Below, piece by piece: positions 8,413 through 18,583 of a stretch of 64,000 nt of DNA; the stretch's first letter is position 1, and each line of letters begins with the position of its first letter. The notes under the pieces are model-generated. The model was not told the DNA's origin and did not search any database. It saw only the letters and a list, made by a program, of their open reading frames with translations. Location: assembly GCF_900696085.1 (NCBI RefSeq), contig NZ_CAADFC020000004.1, forward strand, positions 434,001 to 498,000. Reading direction: 5' to 3'. Made by a program: the position numbers and the translations under genes. This DNA is from Bradyrhizobium ivorense. Lineage in GTDB: Bacteria; Pseudomonadota; Alphaproteobacteria; Rhizobiales; Xanthobacteraceae.

Positions 8413-8440
8413 CGTCGTCCCGGCCTTCGCCGGGATGACG
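8413..8440. repeat. Short hairpin between convergent TetR and argG genes
   Basis: CGTCGTCCCGGC and GCCGGGATGACG form a 12-bp stem with one mismatch around the loop CTTC. It has no T-run. It could act as a bidirectional transcript end and belongs to the dispersed CGTCATCCCGG hairpin type. Confidence 0.6.
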
Positions 8441-8465
8441 GCGAGTTTGTGGCGCGGACGTGCGA

Positions 8466-9878
<1,413 letters not shown>

Positions 9879-9882
9879 TTAA

Positions 9883-10665
9883 TCAGGCCTGCGGCTGACC
9901 GGACTGCGCCTGCCGCTGGCCGCGCCAGCGCTGCATCAGGCGATAGCCGGGCTGGGCCAGCCGGGTCAGCGCCGCATCGACCTGCGCGTCGGTCAGCCGC
10001 GTCGCCGCCCAGCGGTAGATCAGGGCATAGAACAGCCAGACCACCAGGAACGAGACCAGGCCGGCGATCGCGACGTCGGTGAAGAAATGGCCGCCGAACG
10101 CCATCCTGAGCCCGCTGGTGACGACGCCGAACACGGTCGCCGCGGCAAAGGCCAGCGGCCGCCAGGCCGGCGGCGTCAGCGCCGCCGGGGCATAGGTCCA
10201 GAACGCGGTGGCGCCCTCGCCGGAGAAGAACGAGCAGTTGCGCGGGCAGGCGCCGCGCGGGTCCCACCAGGGCACGAATTGCAGGTCGCCGCCGAACTGC
10301 GTCACCACCACCGGGCGCGGCCGGCCCCAATAGCTCTTGAAGGTGAAGTTGGTGAGCACGCCGGCGGACAGCAGCATCGTCGCGAGCAGGAAGACCGCGG
10401 CGCGGCCCGACATCAGCATCGGGCGGTCGGGGCGAATGAACTTCACCACGATGGCGACGATCGCCGGCAGCACCAGCGCCCAGGCGATCCACATCGCCGC
10501 ATCGCGCGCGAACGCCGCCAATGCGTCGAGCTTGAGCGGAAAGGTTTTTTGCGCGGCATCGTAGAACAGTGCCGCCAGCTTGAGGTCGAGCTCGGGAAAG
10601 ATCCCGAACAGGACGCCGACGACGAGCGCGAGTCCAAGCGCGATGACAAGTCCGGTCCGGTTCAT
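9883..10665 (-). CDS. PAP2 family membrane phosphatase with altered motif 2
   Basis: 260 residues from MNRTGLVIALGLALVVGVLF with about six membrane segments. PAP2 motif 1 is intact (K-SYWGRP-RP) and motif 3 is intact (LRMAFGGHFFTD). Motif 2, normally PSGH, reads FFSGEGA, with Glu in place of the usual His. PAP2 enzymes remove phosphate from lipid phosphates or undecaprenyl or sugar phosphates at the membrane, using the motif 3 His as nucleophile and the motif 2 His as general acid, so the swap may alter activity; some family branches carry it. The longer reading to 10881 runs through a palindromic repeat and is not coding. Confidence 0.8.
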   Translation of the reverse strand: MNRTGLVIALGLALVVGVLFGIFPELDLKLAALFYDAAQKTFPLKLDALAAFARDAAMWIAWALVLPAIVAIVVKFIRPDRPMLMSGRAAVFLLATMLLSAGVLTNFTFKSYWGRPRPVVVTQFGGDLQFVPWWDPRGACPRNCSFFSGEGATAFWTYAPAALTPPAWRPLAFAAATVFGVVTSGLRMAFGGHFFTDVAIAGLVSFLVVWLFYALIYRWAATRLTDAQVDAALTRLAQPGYRLMQRWRGQRQAQSGQPQA

Positions 10666-10713
10666 GGCGCGCGGTTTAGCCGAGGCGGCGGGACAAGGGA
10701 AGTAGCGGGTGAT

Positions 10714-10902
10714 CGTCATCCCCGCACAAGGGCGAAGCCTTTGCGCGGGGATGACGGTGTTGGTTTGCTCAGCTTGCTCGGTGTCATCACCCGGCTTGAC
10801 CGGGTGATCCAGTATTCCAGAGACGCCGGTGATAGAAGCGAGAGGCCGCGGCGTACTGGATCGCCCGGTCCATGTGCGCAATTGCGCACAGGCCGGGCGA
10901 TG
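10714..10902. repeat. Cluster of palindromic repeats upstream of the PAP2 gene
   Basis: CGTCATCCCCGC (10714-10725) pairs with GCGGGGATGACG (10745-10756). A second, longer element at about 10787-10902 contains CATCACCCGG-CTTGA-CCGGGTGAT, AGTATTCCAGAGACG, and a right half CGCCCGGTCC / GGCCGGGCG around GTGCGCAATTGCGCAC. The second element is related to 27490-27571. Confidence 0.75.
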
Positions 10903-10942
10903 ACAGCGGTGGGTGAGGACAAAGCTTCACACCCTCTCAGGA

Positions 10943-11431
10943 TCACGGCTGCGGCCGCGAATGCGACGGCAATGGCGGCGGCGGCGTCAGCGGGCGCGGC
11001 GGCTCGCGCCAGGCGCCGGCGCTACGGCCGGCGATCAGCCAGTAGACCAGGCCGGCGACGATGCCGGCGCCGGTCATGATCTCCAAATGCCGGCGCACGA
11101 TGCCGTCGAACCGCATCGTATCGGGATCGAACGGGATCAGGCCGAGATAGCAGGCCGCGCCGACCACCGCGCCACCGACCGCATAGGCCAGCACGCTGCG
11201 GATATAGAAGGCCTCGGTGATCAGCACCACGATCAGCGCGGGCAGCAGCGCGAAGCCGGAAATGAAGATGAAGCCGAAGCCGAGCACGATGTTGATCGCG
11301 CTCTGGTCCATCTGTCCGCCGAAATCGCTGATCTCGGGATACAGCACCGCGCCGACCACGATGGCGCCGGCGACAAAGCAGGCCATCAGGAAGGCGAAGA
11401 ACACGACGAACAGGCGGCCGATCAGCGCCAT
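10943..11431 (-). CDS. Four-helix membrane protein of unknown function
   Basis: 162 residues. Hydrophobic segments lie at about 5-29 (LFVVFFAFLMACFVAGAIVV), 45-72, 78-98 and 116-135, followed by a proline-rich cytoplasmic tail (PPRPLTPPPPLPSHSRPQP). No catalytic motif is visible. Similar small membrane proteins are widespread in Bradyrhizobium and unnamed. It starts at ATG 11431 with GGGAGG-like sequence (GGGGAGGTAGC) just upstream. Confidence 0.6.
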   Translation of the reverse strand: MALIGRLFVVFFAFLMACFVAGAIVVGAVLYPEISDFGGQMDQSAINIVLGFGFIFISGFALLPALIVVLITEAFYIRSVLAYAVGGAVVGAACYLGLIPFDPDTMRFDGIVRRHLEIMTGAGIVAGLVYWLIAGRSAGAWREPPRPLTPPPPLPSHSRPQP

Positions 11432-11441
11432 GCTACCTCCC

Positions 11442-11522
11442 CGTCATTGCGAGCGCAGCGAAGCAATCCATTGCCACCGAGTGCGCGGAAGGATGGATTG
11501 CTTCGCTGCGCTCGCAATGACG
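11442..11522. repeat. Dispersed palindrome, CGTCATTGCGAGCG type
   Basis: Perfect 30-bp arms at 11442-11471 and 11493-11522 around a 21-base loop. Other copies are at 16354-16470, 28880-28959 and 38445-38522. It sits between rlmN and the membrane protein gene. Confidence 0.9.
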
Positions 11523-11550
11523 ATATGGAGAGCGCGGTGCGCCACAACAC

Positions 11551-12765
11551 TCAATCCGTCATCGCCATCGCGCGCAGCGCCTGGCGCTCGCGCGCGGAGA
11601 GCTTTTCGGTCTCCGACTTGAGCTGGCCGCAGGCGGCGAGGATGTCGCGGCCGCGCGGGGTGCGCACCGGCGAGGAATAGCCGGCGTTGAAGATGTATTC
11701 GGAGAATTTTTCGATCTGGTCCCAGTCCGAGCATTCGTAGGCCGTGCCCGGCCATGGATTGAACGGGATCAGATTGATCTTCGCCGGAATGCCCTTGAGC
11801 AGCTTCACCAGCAGTTTCGCATCATCGAGCGAATCGTTGACGCCCTTCAGCATCACATATTCGAAGGTGATGCGCCGCGCGTTCGAGGCGCCGGGGTAAT
11901 CGCGGCAGGCCTGCAGCAAGTCCTTGATCGGATACTTGCGGTTCAGCGGCACCAGCTCGTTGCGCAGTTCGTCGCGCACCGCGTGCAGCGAGATCGCGAG
12001 CATCACGCCGATCTCCTCGCCGGTGCGCGCAATGTTCGGCACCACGCCCGAGGTCGACAGCGTAATGCGCCGGCGCGAAATGCCGATGCCCTCATTGTCG
12101 GCGACGATCAGAAGCGCATCGCGCACCGCGTCGAAATTGTACAGCGGCTCGCCCATCCCCATCATCACGATGTTGGTGACGCGCCGCGTGCCGTCCTCGC
12201 GGTCGGCCCAATCATTGAGCCGGTCGCGCGCCACCATCACCTGGCCGACGATCTCGCCGGCGGTGAGATTGCGCACCAGCCGCTGCGTGCCGGTATGGCA
12301 GAACGCGCAGTTCAGCGTGCAGCCGACCTGCGAGGACACACAGAGCGTGCCGCGATCGGTCTCGGGGATGTAGACGCACTCGACCTCGTGCGGCCGCTCC
12401 AGCGCGTTGCCGCTCGGCAGCCGCAGCAGCCATTTGCGGGTGCCGTCGTTGGAGATCTGCTCGGCAACCACCTCGGGACGGTCGACGGTGAAATGCTTTT
12501 CCAGCTCGGCGCGCATGTCCTTCGAGACGTTGGTCATCTCGGCAAAGTTCTTGGCGCCGCGGAAATACATCCAGTGCCAGAGCTGCTGGGTGCGCATCTT
12601 GCGCTGCGCAGGCGCAACGCCGATCTCGCCGAGGCGGTCGGCGATTTCGGCGCGCGACAGCCCGATCAGCGACGGCTTGGCCGGCGGCACATAGGTTTCC
12701 AGCGGAACCTTTTCGACCAGCGTATTGGCGCCGGGCACAGCAGTGGTGGTCTGGGTGTCGGTCAT
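11551..12765 (-). CDS. rlmN: 23S rRNA A2503 / tRNA A37 methyltransferase, radical SAM
   Basis: Adds a C2 methyl group to A2503 of 23S rRNA, and to A37 in some tRNAs, by a radical SAM mechanism with a methyl-cysteine intermediate. 404 residues. The cluster motif CTLNCAFC has Cys at 149, 153 and 156. Also visible are [32 protein letters not shown] and the conserved C-terminal AACGQL, whose Cys379 corresponds to the methyl-carrying cysteine. The sequence ACGQL rather than ACGML-type indicates RlmN rather than Cfr only by overall pattern. It is a single gene flanked by repeats and the IalB-type gene on the same strand. Confidence 0.95.
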   Translation of the reverse strand: MTDTQTTTAVPGANTLVEKVPLETYVPPAKPSLIGLSRAEIADRLGEIGVAPAQRKMRTQQLWHWMYFRGAKNFAEMTNVSKDMRAELEKHFTVDRPEVVAEQISNDGTRKWLLRLPSGNALERPHEVECVYIPETDRGTLCVSSQVGCTLNCAFCHTGTQRLVRNLTAGEIVGQVMVARDRLNDWADREDGTRRVTNIVMMGMGEPLYNFDAVRDALLIVADNEGIGISRRRITLSTSGVVPNIARTGEEIGVMLAISLHAVRDELRNELVPLNRKYPIKDLLQACRDYPGASNARRITFEYVMLKGVNDSLDDAKLLVKLLKGIPAKINLIPFNPWPGTAYECSDWDQIEKFSEYIFNAGYSSPVRTPRGRDILAACGQLKSETEKLSARERQALRAMAMTD

Positions 12766-12866
12766 GAAACCTCAAATAGGCCTTCCAGCCGGTGCTGGAA
12801 AGCCACCAAATACCTCGATTTTACGTCTCTTGTACGCCTCTTGGGCGAATCGCAACGCCGGCAGTC

Positions 12867-13478
12867 TTAGCGTCGGCAGTCCTGGTTCAACCGATCAAGC
12901 GCCTGCGACAGGCCCTTCAGCGAAAACGTGTCCGTGGTCTCGGTGCCCTTGGCCGAGACCGCCTTCACCGTCACGTCGGCCGATTTGCGCATGGCTTCCA
13001 CCATCCGCTCCTCCTCGGCCGCGTTCTTGATCCAGAGCCCGTCGCCCTGGGTGTACATCGCATAGGTCCCGCCGCCGACCTGGAGCGTCGATTCCGAGCC
13101 CGGCTTCACGGCGTAGCCGATCATGATCGAGACCTCGTTGACGACCTTCTCCGCCGGACGGGTCGAGACGAAGGCGTAGGCCGGATCGCGCGGCCGGTTC
13201 GGCGGGTTGGTCTTGGACGACGACGGCTTTGCCAGCGCAAAGCAGACCTTCTTGCCGTTCGGCGACGCCGTGTAGGCGCCCCAGGTGCCGAATTGCCCGA
13301 TCAGTGTCGGCTCCGCGCCGCCGGCCGCAGCCGCGGCGGCCGAAGGCGCCGGCTTGGCTGCTTCCTTGGCCGCTTCCTTCGCATCCTTCTTGGGTGCAGC
13401 CTGCACCGGCGCAAGGAAGACGATCCCGCACACGAGGCTGCACGTAGCCAATGATGTCAGTATTTGCCGCACGGCCAA
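12867..13478 (-). CDS. Invasion-associated locus B (IalB) family protein
   Basis: 203 residues with a Sec signal peptide (LTSLATCSLVCGIVFLAPVQA), an Ala/Lys-rich linker (KKDAKEAAKEAAKPAPSA) and an IalB domain from about residue 58: LIGQFGTWGAYTASPNGKKV, CFALAKPSS, AYAFVSTRPAEKVVNEVSIM, IGYAVKPGS and a final KGLSQALDRLNQDCR. IalB was named in Bartonella, but the family is common in non-pathogenic Rhizobiales and its biochemical role is unknown; it is presumably periplasmic. I use TTG at 13478 because GGGGGA lies five bases upstream; GTG at 13472 is an alternative. Confidence 0.85.
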   Translation of the reverse strand: MAVRQILTSLATCSLVCGIVFLAPVQAAPKKDAKEAAKEAAKPAPSAAAAAAGGAEPTLIGQFGTWGAYTASPNGKKVCFALAKPSSSKTNPPNRPRDPAYAFVSTRPAEKVVNEVSIMIGYAVKPGSESTLQVGGGTYAMYTQGDGLWIKNAAEEERMVEAMRKSADVTVKAVSAKGTETTDTFSLKGLSQALDRLNQDCRR

Positions 13479-13614
13479 CTGGTTCCCCCATCATTGTGAC
13501 TGGAAGATGGCTCGGCGATTCGCCCCCCGCCGGCGCGGATGGATAACCGGGAAACGCCTGTTTGGGAAGGCAGTTACACCGAGAGATCGGCGCGCAGCGT
13601 GGCCCTGTTGCGCA

Positions 13615-14454
13615 TCATGCTTTGGTGCGCGCCGCGCGCTGCTTCTCCCACTGTTCGTCGGTCCATTGCAGCAGGTCCTCGGCACCGGAACTGCGCAAAT
13701 GCGCGCCGCCGTCGACCACCACCATCTCGCCATTGATGTAGCCGCCCTGGTCGGAGATCAGGAAGCTCGCGAGATTGGCCAACTCGGAATGCTCACCGGC
13801 GCGGCCGAGCGGAACACGCTGCGCCCAGCTCTCGCCGCGCCCCTCGGGACGCAGCTGTCCCGTCGCGCCGGGAGTGGGGAACGCACCCGGCGCAATCGCC
13901 ACCGTGCGAATCCCCTTCGGGCCCCATTCCACCGCGAGGCTCTTGGTCATCGCCAGCACCGCGGTCTTGGCCATCGACGACGGCACGGTGAAGGCGCGGC
14001 CGGTGATGGTCGAGGTCGAGAGGATCGAGAGCACCACGCCCTTGTGCTTGCCCTCGATCCAGCGGCGGCCGGCGGCGAGCGTGCAATACAGCGTGCCGTG
14101 CAAGGTCGGCGCGAGGATCGCGTCCGCCGCACGGAATGACAGATGCTCGGTCTGCGCGATGAAGGTTGCGGCAGCATTGTTGACGAGAACGTCGATCGGC
14201 GCGTCCTGCCAGACCTGATCCATCATCGCCTCGACCGCCGCGCCATCGCGGATGTCGCAACGCGCGGTCGACACCTTCGCCCCGAATTCGCTGTGGAATT
14301 TGGCTGCGGTCTCTTCCAGCAGCTCCTGCCGGCGTCCGCAGATGATCAATTCGGCGCCGAGTTCGGCAAAGCGGCGGCCCATCGCCGCGCCGAGCCCGGA
14401 GCCGCCACCGGTGATCAGGATGCGCTTGTGTGCCAGCAGGCCTTTTTCAAACAT
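13615..14454 (-). CDS. Short-chain dehydrogenase, 2,4-dienoyl-CoA reductase-like
   Basis: 279 residues with the NADP loop TGGGSGLG at 15-22, NNAAATFIA and the late PGAFPTPGA. The usual SDR Tyr-x3-Lys is SSMAK here, with no Tyr. That is normal for peroxisomal/mitochondrial-type 2,4-dienoyl-CoA reductases, whose motif region is followed by the same LAVEWGPKGIR block, so I read it as functional rather than damaged. The reaction would reduce dienoyl-CoA during unsaturated fatty acid oxidation. It is divergent from a quinone oxidoreductase with about 90 bp between starts, so the two may share control in acyl-CoA metabolism. Confidence 0.85.
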   Translation of the reverse strand: MFEKGLLAHKRILITGGGSGLGAAMGRRFAELGAELIICGRRQELLEETAAKFHSEFGAKVSTARCDIRDGAAVEAMMDQVWQDAPIDVLVNNAAATFIAQTEHLSFRAADAILAPTLHGTLYCTLAAGRRWIEGKHKGVVLSILSTSTITGRAFTVPSSMAKTAVLAMTKSLAVEWGPKGIRTVAIAPGAFPTPGATGQLRPEGRGESWAQRVPLGRAGEHSELANLASFLISDQGGYINGEMVVVDGGAHLRSSGAEDLLQWTDEQWEKQRAARTKA

Positions 14455-14543
14455 AGTTTGATCCTCCGCTTTGTATTGTCGCTCCGCGCCAAATCCGGCA
14501 AAGAAGCTTTCAGCCTTTTTGCGTCCGAAACTCAGGTGTGTCC

Positions 14544-15524
14544 ATGAAAGCCATCCTCTGCTCGCAATACTGTCAACCCGACGACCTCGTGCTGGCTGAC
14601 GTACCCGATCCGGTGGCCGCGCCGGGCGAAGCCGTGATCGCGATCAAGGCGGCGGCGCTGAACTTCTTCGATATCCTGATGATCCAGGGCAAGTACCAGA
14701 TCAAGCCGCCGTTCCCGTTCTCGCCGGCCGCGGAAGTCGCGGGCGTGATCGAGAGCGTCGGCGATGGCGTCACCGATCTCAAGGTCGGCGACCGCGTCGT
14801 GGCGTCGTGCGGCCACAACGGCGCACGCGACAAGATCGCGCTGCCGGCGAACTCGATCGTGAAGATCCCCGACAATCTCGACTACGATCGCGCTGCCGGC
14901 ATCATCATCATCTACGGCACCGCGCTGCATGCGCTGGAAGATCGCGCCAGCCCGAAGCCGGGCGAGACGCTCGCGGTGTTAGGGGCCGCCGGAGGCACCG
15001 GGCTTGCGGCGTGCGAGCTCGGCAAGCTGATGGGCCTCAAGGTGATCGCCTGCGCCTCATCGGACGAGAAGCTCGAATTCGCAAAGCAGCACGGCGCCGA
15101 GCTGACGCTGAACTACGCCAAGGAAGATTTGAAGGAAGGCCTGCGCAAGCTGACCGGCGGCAAGGGCGCCGACATCGTGTTCGATCCGGTCGGCGGCGCC
15201 TATGCCGAAGCGGCGCTGCGCTCCACCGCGTGGGAAGGCCGCTTCCTGGTGATCGGCTTTGCCGCCGGCGACATTCCAAAAATCCCGCTCAACCTTGCGC
15301 TGCTCAAGGGCTGCGACATCAGAGGCGTGTTCTGGGGCGCCTGGGCGCGGCTCAATCCGGACAAGAACCGCAAGAACCTCGAGAAGCTGGTGCAGTGGAC
15401 CGCGGAAGGCAAGATCTCCTCGCATGTCGACCGCACCTTCCCGCTGTCGCAGACCGCGGAAGCACTGAAGGTGCTCGCCGGCCGCAAGGCGATGGGCAAG
15501 GTGATTTTGCATCCGGGAAGCTGA
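14544..15524 (+). CDS. NADPH:quinone oxidoreductase-like MDR family enzyme
   Basis: 326 residues from MKAILCSQYCQPDDLVLADV. The medium-chain dehydrogenase/reductase layout is clear: GroES-like N-terminal half (AALNFFDILMIQGKYQ, PFPFSPAAEVAGVIESVG), then a Rossmann half with LGAAGGTGLAACELGKLMG at about 147-165 and GADIVFDPVGG. Zinc-ligand cysteines are absent, as in the zeta-crystallin/quinone oxidoreductase branch. It probably reduces a quinone or enone with NADPH. A GTG two codons upstream is an alternative start. Three palindromic elements follow its stop. Confidence 0.9.
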   Translation: MKAILCSQYCQPDDLVLADVPDPVAAPGEAVIAIKAAALNFFDILMIQGKYQIKPPFPFSPAAEVAGVIESVGDGVTDLKVGDRVVASCGHNGARDKIALPANSIVKIPDNLDYDRAAGIIIIYGTALHALEDRASPKPGETLAVLGAAGGTGLAACELGKLMGLKVIACASSDEKLEFAKQHGAELTLNYAKEDLKEGLRKLTGGKGADIVFDPVGGAYAEAALRSTAWEGRFLVIGFAAGDIPKIPLNLALLKGCDIRGVFWGAWARLNPDKNRKNLEKLVQWTAEGKISSHVDRTFPLSQTAEALKVLAGRKAMGKVILHPGS

Positions 15525-15541
15525 GAGCGCGATTGCGTAGT

Positions 15542-15620
15542 GTGGGCAAAGCGACGCGTGCCCACCATCACGCGCACGGAGCAAGAATGGTGGGCACGTC
15601 GCTAGCGCTCCTTTGCCCAC
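15542..15620. repeat. Palindrome, GTGGGCAAAGCGACG type
   Basis: GTGGGCAAAG at 15542 pairs with CTTTGCCCAC ending at 15620; an inner pair GTGCCCACCAT / ATGGTGGGCAC supports a long hairpin. Confidence 0.8.
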
Positions 15621-15631
15621 CCTAAGAAATC

Positions 15632-15721
15632 GTAGCCCGGATGGAGCACAGCGAAATCCAGGGCCGGTGCTCGAACGTGAGAGAAGATTCCCGGATTTCG
15701 CTTTCGCTTCATCCGGGCTAC
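15632..15721. repeat. Palindrome, GTAGCCCGGATG type
   Basis: GTAGCCCGGAT at 15632-15642 pairs with ATCCGGGCTAC ending at 15721. The inside carries GAAATCC / GGATTTC. A related copy is at 41418-41491. Confidence 0.85.
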
Positions 15722-15734
15722 GCAGCTCCCTCCC

Positions 15735-15844
15735 CCGTCATCCTGAGGTGCGAGCTCTTGCGAGCCTCGAAGGATGAATCGGCCACCAGCCGGGCCGTGC
15801 ATCCTTCGAGGCTCGCCGAAGAGGCTCGCACCTCAGGATGACGG
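15735..15844. repeat. Dispersed palindromic element, CATCCTGAGGTGCGAG type
   Basis: CCGTCATCCTGAGGTGCGAGC pairs with its complement ending at 15844, with the same inner CGAGCCTCGAAGGAT pair as the copy at 137-266. Confidence 0.85.
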
Positions 15845-15877
15845 ATTGAGGATCCGTAGCCCGCAAAAGCTTGCACG

Positions 15878-16270
15878 TCAGGACGACGGGTCGAGAGGTG
15901 CATCATCCACCCCGCGCTTCAGCGCAGCACGGGCGGCTTCGCGGTGCTCGGGGGTGATGTGGCTTGCCACCATGCGGATCGCGGTGGCGAGCACGGCGGC
16001 GTCGTCGGTGAAGCCGAGGATCGGCAGCATGTCGGGCACGAAGTCGAACGGCAGCACGAAATAGGCGATCGCGCCGAGCAACGCCGCCTGCACATGGCGC
16101 GGCGTCTGGCGGTCGAACGCGCAATAGTAGGCGGCGAGCAGTTCCTCGGCAAAAGGCAGGCTTCCCACCACCTTCTTGAACTTGATCCAGAAACGGCGGC
16201 GCACGCTTTCCGGGTCCTGCGCCAGCCGGTCGGCAGGCCCAAATCCCGCACCGTGATCAGTCGATGGCAT
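15878..16270 (-). CDS. YkvA family (DUF1232) protein
   Basis: 130 residues from MPSTDHGAGFGPADRLAQDP. The DUF1232 core is visible in the middle: AYYCAFDRQTPRHVQAALLG, AIAYFVLPFDFVPDMLPILG and FTDDAAVLATAIRMV, with the hallmark P-x-D-x-[IV]-PD. The domain is a short hydrophobic hairpin probably in the membrane; its role is unknown. The longer frame upstream reads through a palindromic repeat, so I start at ATG 16270. Confidence 0.8.
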   Translation of the reverse strand: MPSTDHGAGFGPADRLAQDPESVRRRFWIKFKKVVGSLPFAEELLAAYYCAFDRQTPRHVQAALLGAIAYFVLPFDFVPDMLPILGFTDDAAVLATAIRMVASHITPEHREAARAALKRGVDDAPLDPSS

Positions 16271-16353
16271 CGCTCGAGTTCCTCGACGCCGCACGACGGT
16301 TCGGCGGCGGACGGAACGAATCTGGGGGTTTTCGCCGACTGCCGCAAGGTTCC

Positions 16354-16470
16354 CGTCATTGCGAGCCAACGGGTCGGCGCAAAGCGCCGCCCGATGACAG
16401 GCTCCGCGAAGCAATCCATCTTTCCGCACGCCGGGCGCCAATGGATTGCTTCGCTGCGCTCGCAATGACG
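16354..16470. repeat. Dispersed palindrome, CGTCATTGCGAG type, interrupted left arm
   Basis: The right arm ATGGATTGCTTCGCTGCGCT continues to CGCAATGACG at 16470. The left arm starts CGTCATTGCGAGC at 16354, then is interrupted by about 40 bases (with its own GGCGC/GCGCC hairpin) before GCGAAGCAATCCAT resumes. Confidence 0.8.
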
Positions 16471-16496
16471 GGGCGCGGAGGAGCCGTGAGGTCAGT

Positions 16497-16796
16497 TCAC
16501 CCAAGCTGCCTTGCGATCGCGTTCATGGCCTTGGCGAGGTCGATATCGCGCTTGGTCACCCCGCCGACGTCATGGGTCGCCAGCACCACCTCGACCGTCT
16601 TGTAGACGTTCTTCCATTCCGGGTGATGGTCGTTCTTCTCGGCGACCAGGGCGGCGCGGGCCATGAAGCCGAAGGCCTCGTTGAAGTCCTTGAACACGAA
16701 GGTTTTGGTGATCGCCTCGCGGCCGGCCACCTCCGACCATCCCGCCAATTCCCAGAGCGCGGCCTTCATTGCTTCCGCTGACAGCCGTTCGACCAT
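16497..16796 (-). CDS. 4a-hydroxytetrahydrobiopterin dehydratase
   Basis: Pterin-4a-carbinolamine dehydratase recycles the pterin cofactor after aromatic amino acid hydroxylation. 99 residues from [20 protein letters not shown]. The family signature [20 protein letters not shown] is present, with the catalytic His pair and Trp, followed by [15 protein letters not shown]. Length matches the family. ATG at 16796 has GGGAGGG upstream. No phenylalanine hydroxylase gene is in the window, and many bacteria keep this enzyme for a pterin on molybdopterin-related routes, so its local partner is not known. Confidence 0.9.
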   Translation of the reverse strand: MVERLSAEAMKAALWELAGWSEVAGREAITKTFVFKDFNEAFGFMARAALVAEKNDHHPEWKNVYKTVEVVLATHDVGGVTKRDIDLAKAMNAIARQLG

Positions 16797-17106
16797 ATCA
16801 AACCCTCCCGCTTGGCCCTGATTCCAGGGCATTTCCGGTTCTGACCAGATCAGAGCCGAAGCTCTAGCTTGTTGTTTTGACGCGCTTTCTTCGCGCGAAC
16901 CGGCATCCGCTTGGCGCCAAACCGCTGTGACCTAACAACCGGTGCCCGCATCGGATCCATGCCGAAATTAAGGCCGAAATCGCGTCCTATGGCCACTGGT
17001 AACCATGACGGAGTTGTAACATCTGTCGGTTCAGGAATTTGCTACTAGATAGGGATATACGCGCGTTGACAGTGCCGAGACCGAGCCCCGACCGCTTGCG
17101 AGATCG
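16797..17106. other. Divergent intergenic region, no gene seen
   Basis: Between the pterin dehydratase and the TAXI gene. It is less GC-rich at 16970-17060 and probably carries both promoters, but I find no convincing -35/-10 pair or repeat. Confidence 0.4.
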
Positions 17107-18513
17107 ATGACCGACGGCCCCGCCAACCTATCGCCAAAACCGCTGCGTTCGGCGAAGCGGCGGGTGATCTTCGTTTTGATCGCGGGCGTGCTCGCCATCA
17201 TCGGCACCCTGACCGCAGGCTATTACTTCGCGGTGCGCCCGGTGACGCTGAAGATCGCGGTCGGGCCGGCCAACAGCGACGATCTCAGGGTGGTGCAGGC
17301 GCTCGCGCAGGCCTTCAACAACAACCAGCAGCACAGCCAGGTCAAGCTCCGCCCGGTGCCGACCGAGGGCGCCAGCGCGAGCGCGCAGGCGCTCGGCGAG
17401 GGCAAGGCCGACCTCGCCATCATCCGCGGCGATCTCGATGTGCCGAAGAACGCGCAGGCGGTTGCGACGCTGCGCAAGAACGTCGTGGTGATGTGGGCTC
17501 CGCCCAGCAAAGGCAAGGCGCGCAAGGGCGCGAAGATCACCAAGATCACCCAGCTCGCCGGCCACAAGATCGCCGTCGTCGGCCGCACCCCGGCCAACGT
17601 TAATCTGCTCAAGCTGATCCTGCAGCAATACGGCGTCGATCCAAACAAGGTCGAGATCGTCCAGTTCCCGGCCAATGAGGCGGCCGACGCGATCCGCAAC
17701 CAGAAGGCCGACGCCTATCTCGCCGCGGGTCCCGCCAACAGCAAGATCACGATCGATGCGATCACCGCATCGAGCCGCGACGGCGGCGAGCCGACCTTCC
17801 TTGCGATCGACGCCGCGGAGGCGATCTCGCAGAACCATCCGGCCTATGAGGCCGCCGAGATTCCTGCCGGCTCGCTCGGCACGGCGAACCGGCCCGAGGA
17901 CGAGGTGAAGACCATCAGCTTCGCGCATCACATCGTGGCGCGGAAGGGACTGGCGGAATCCACCGTCGCGGCGTTCACCCGGCAATTGTTCGCGATCCGC
18001 CAGCAGCTCAAGACCGACTTCCCGCTCGCCGCCAAGATCGAGACCCCCGACACCGACAAGGACGCCACCATCCCGGTGCATCCGGGCGCCGCCGCCTTTG
18101 TCGACGGCGAGGAAAAGACCTTCCTCGACCGCTACAGCGATTACATCTGGTGGGGCCTGATGGCGCTCTCGGCGATGGGCTCGGCCGGCGCCTGGTTCGC
18201 CGGCTATCTCAAGCAGGACGAGCGCAACACCAACACCTCGCAGCGCGAGCGCCTGCTGGAGATGCTGAAGACTGCGCGGCAGAGCGATTCGACCGACGAG
18301 CTCGATCAGTTGCAGGCCGAGGCCGACGACATCCTGCGCCACACGCTGGACTGCTACGAGCACGGCGCGATCGAGGAAGGCACGCTGACCGCGTTCAACA
18401 TCGCGCTCGAGCAGTTTCACAACGCCGTCGCCGACCGCAAGGCGCTGCTGCTGAGCATGCCGCAAAACCTGCAGCGCGCCGCGACCCAGTTCAGGGCCGC
18501 GGGGACGGCGTAG
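17107..18513 (+). CDS. Membrane-anchored TAXI-family substrate-binding protein
   Basis: 468 residues. A transmembrane segment at about 19-41 anchors a periplasmic-type binding domain (LKIAVGPANSDDLRVVQALA, VPTEGASASAQALGEGKADL, AGHKIAVVGRTPANVNLLKL, ADAYLAAGP) typical of TAXI proteins, the receptor type of some TRAP transporters. A second segment at about 346-369 (YIWWGLMALSAMGSAGAWFA) is followed by a cytoplasmic helical tail of about 95 residues (RERLLEMLKTARQSDSTDEL). No TRAP permease is adjacent, and the C-terminal membrane and helical tail suggest a sensor or scaffold role rather than simple uptake. That role is inference. Confidence 0.8.
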   Translation: MTDGPANLSPKPLRSAKRRVIFVLIAGVLAIIGTLTAGYYFAVRPVTLKIAVGPANSDDLRVVQALAQAFNNNQQHSQVKLRPVPTEGASASAQALGEGKADLAIIRGDLDVPKNAQAVATLRKNVVVMWAPPSKGKARKGAKITKITQLAGHKIAVVGRTPANVNLLKLILQQYGVDPNKVEIVQFPANEAADAIRNQKADAYLAAGPANSKITIDAITASSRDGGEPTFLAIDAAEAISQNHPAYEAAEIPAGSLGTANRPEDEVKTISFAHHIVARKGLAESTVAAFTRQLFAIRQQLKTDFPLAAKIETPDTDKDATIPVHPGAAAFVDGEEKTFLDRYSDYIWWGLMALSAMGSAGAWFAGYLKQDERNTNTSQRERLLEMLKTARQSDSTDELDQLQAEADDILRHTLDCYEHGAIEEGTLTAFNIALEQFHNAVADRKALLLSMPQNLQRAATQFRAAGTA

Positions 18514-18583
18514 CTTTCATCTCCTCTTAAGAACGACTCTCCCTTCCACCCCGACGAGCGGCCCACGTCAGGGAGCCACCGGC

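Noticed and set aside
10666..10881. N-terminal extension of the PAP2 frame
   Set aside because: The 72 extra residues are translated from a palindromic repeat and have no membrane or signal character.
13615..14454. SDR lacking the catalytic Tyr, considered as a pseudogene
   Set aside because: The dienoyl-CoA reductase branch normally lacks that Tyr and shows the same flanking sequence, so the gene is likely intact.
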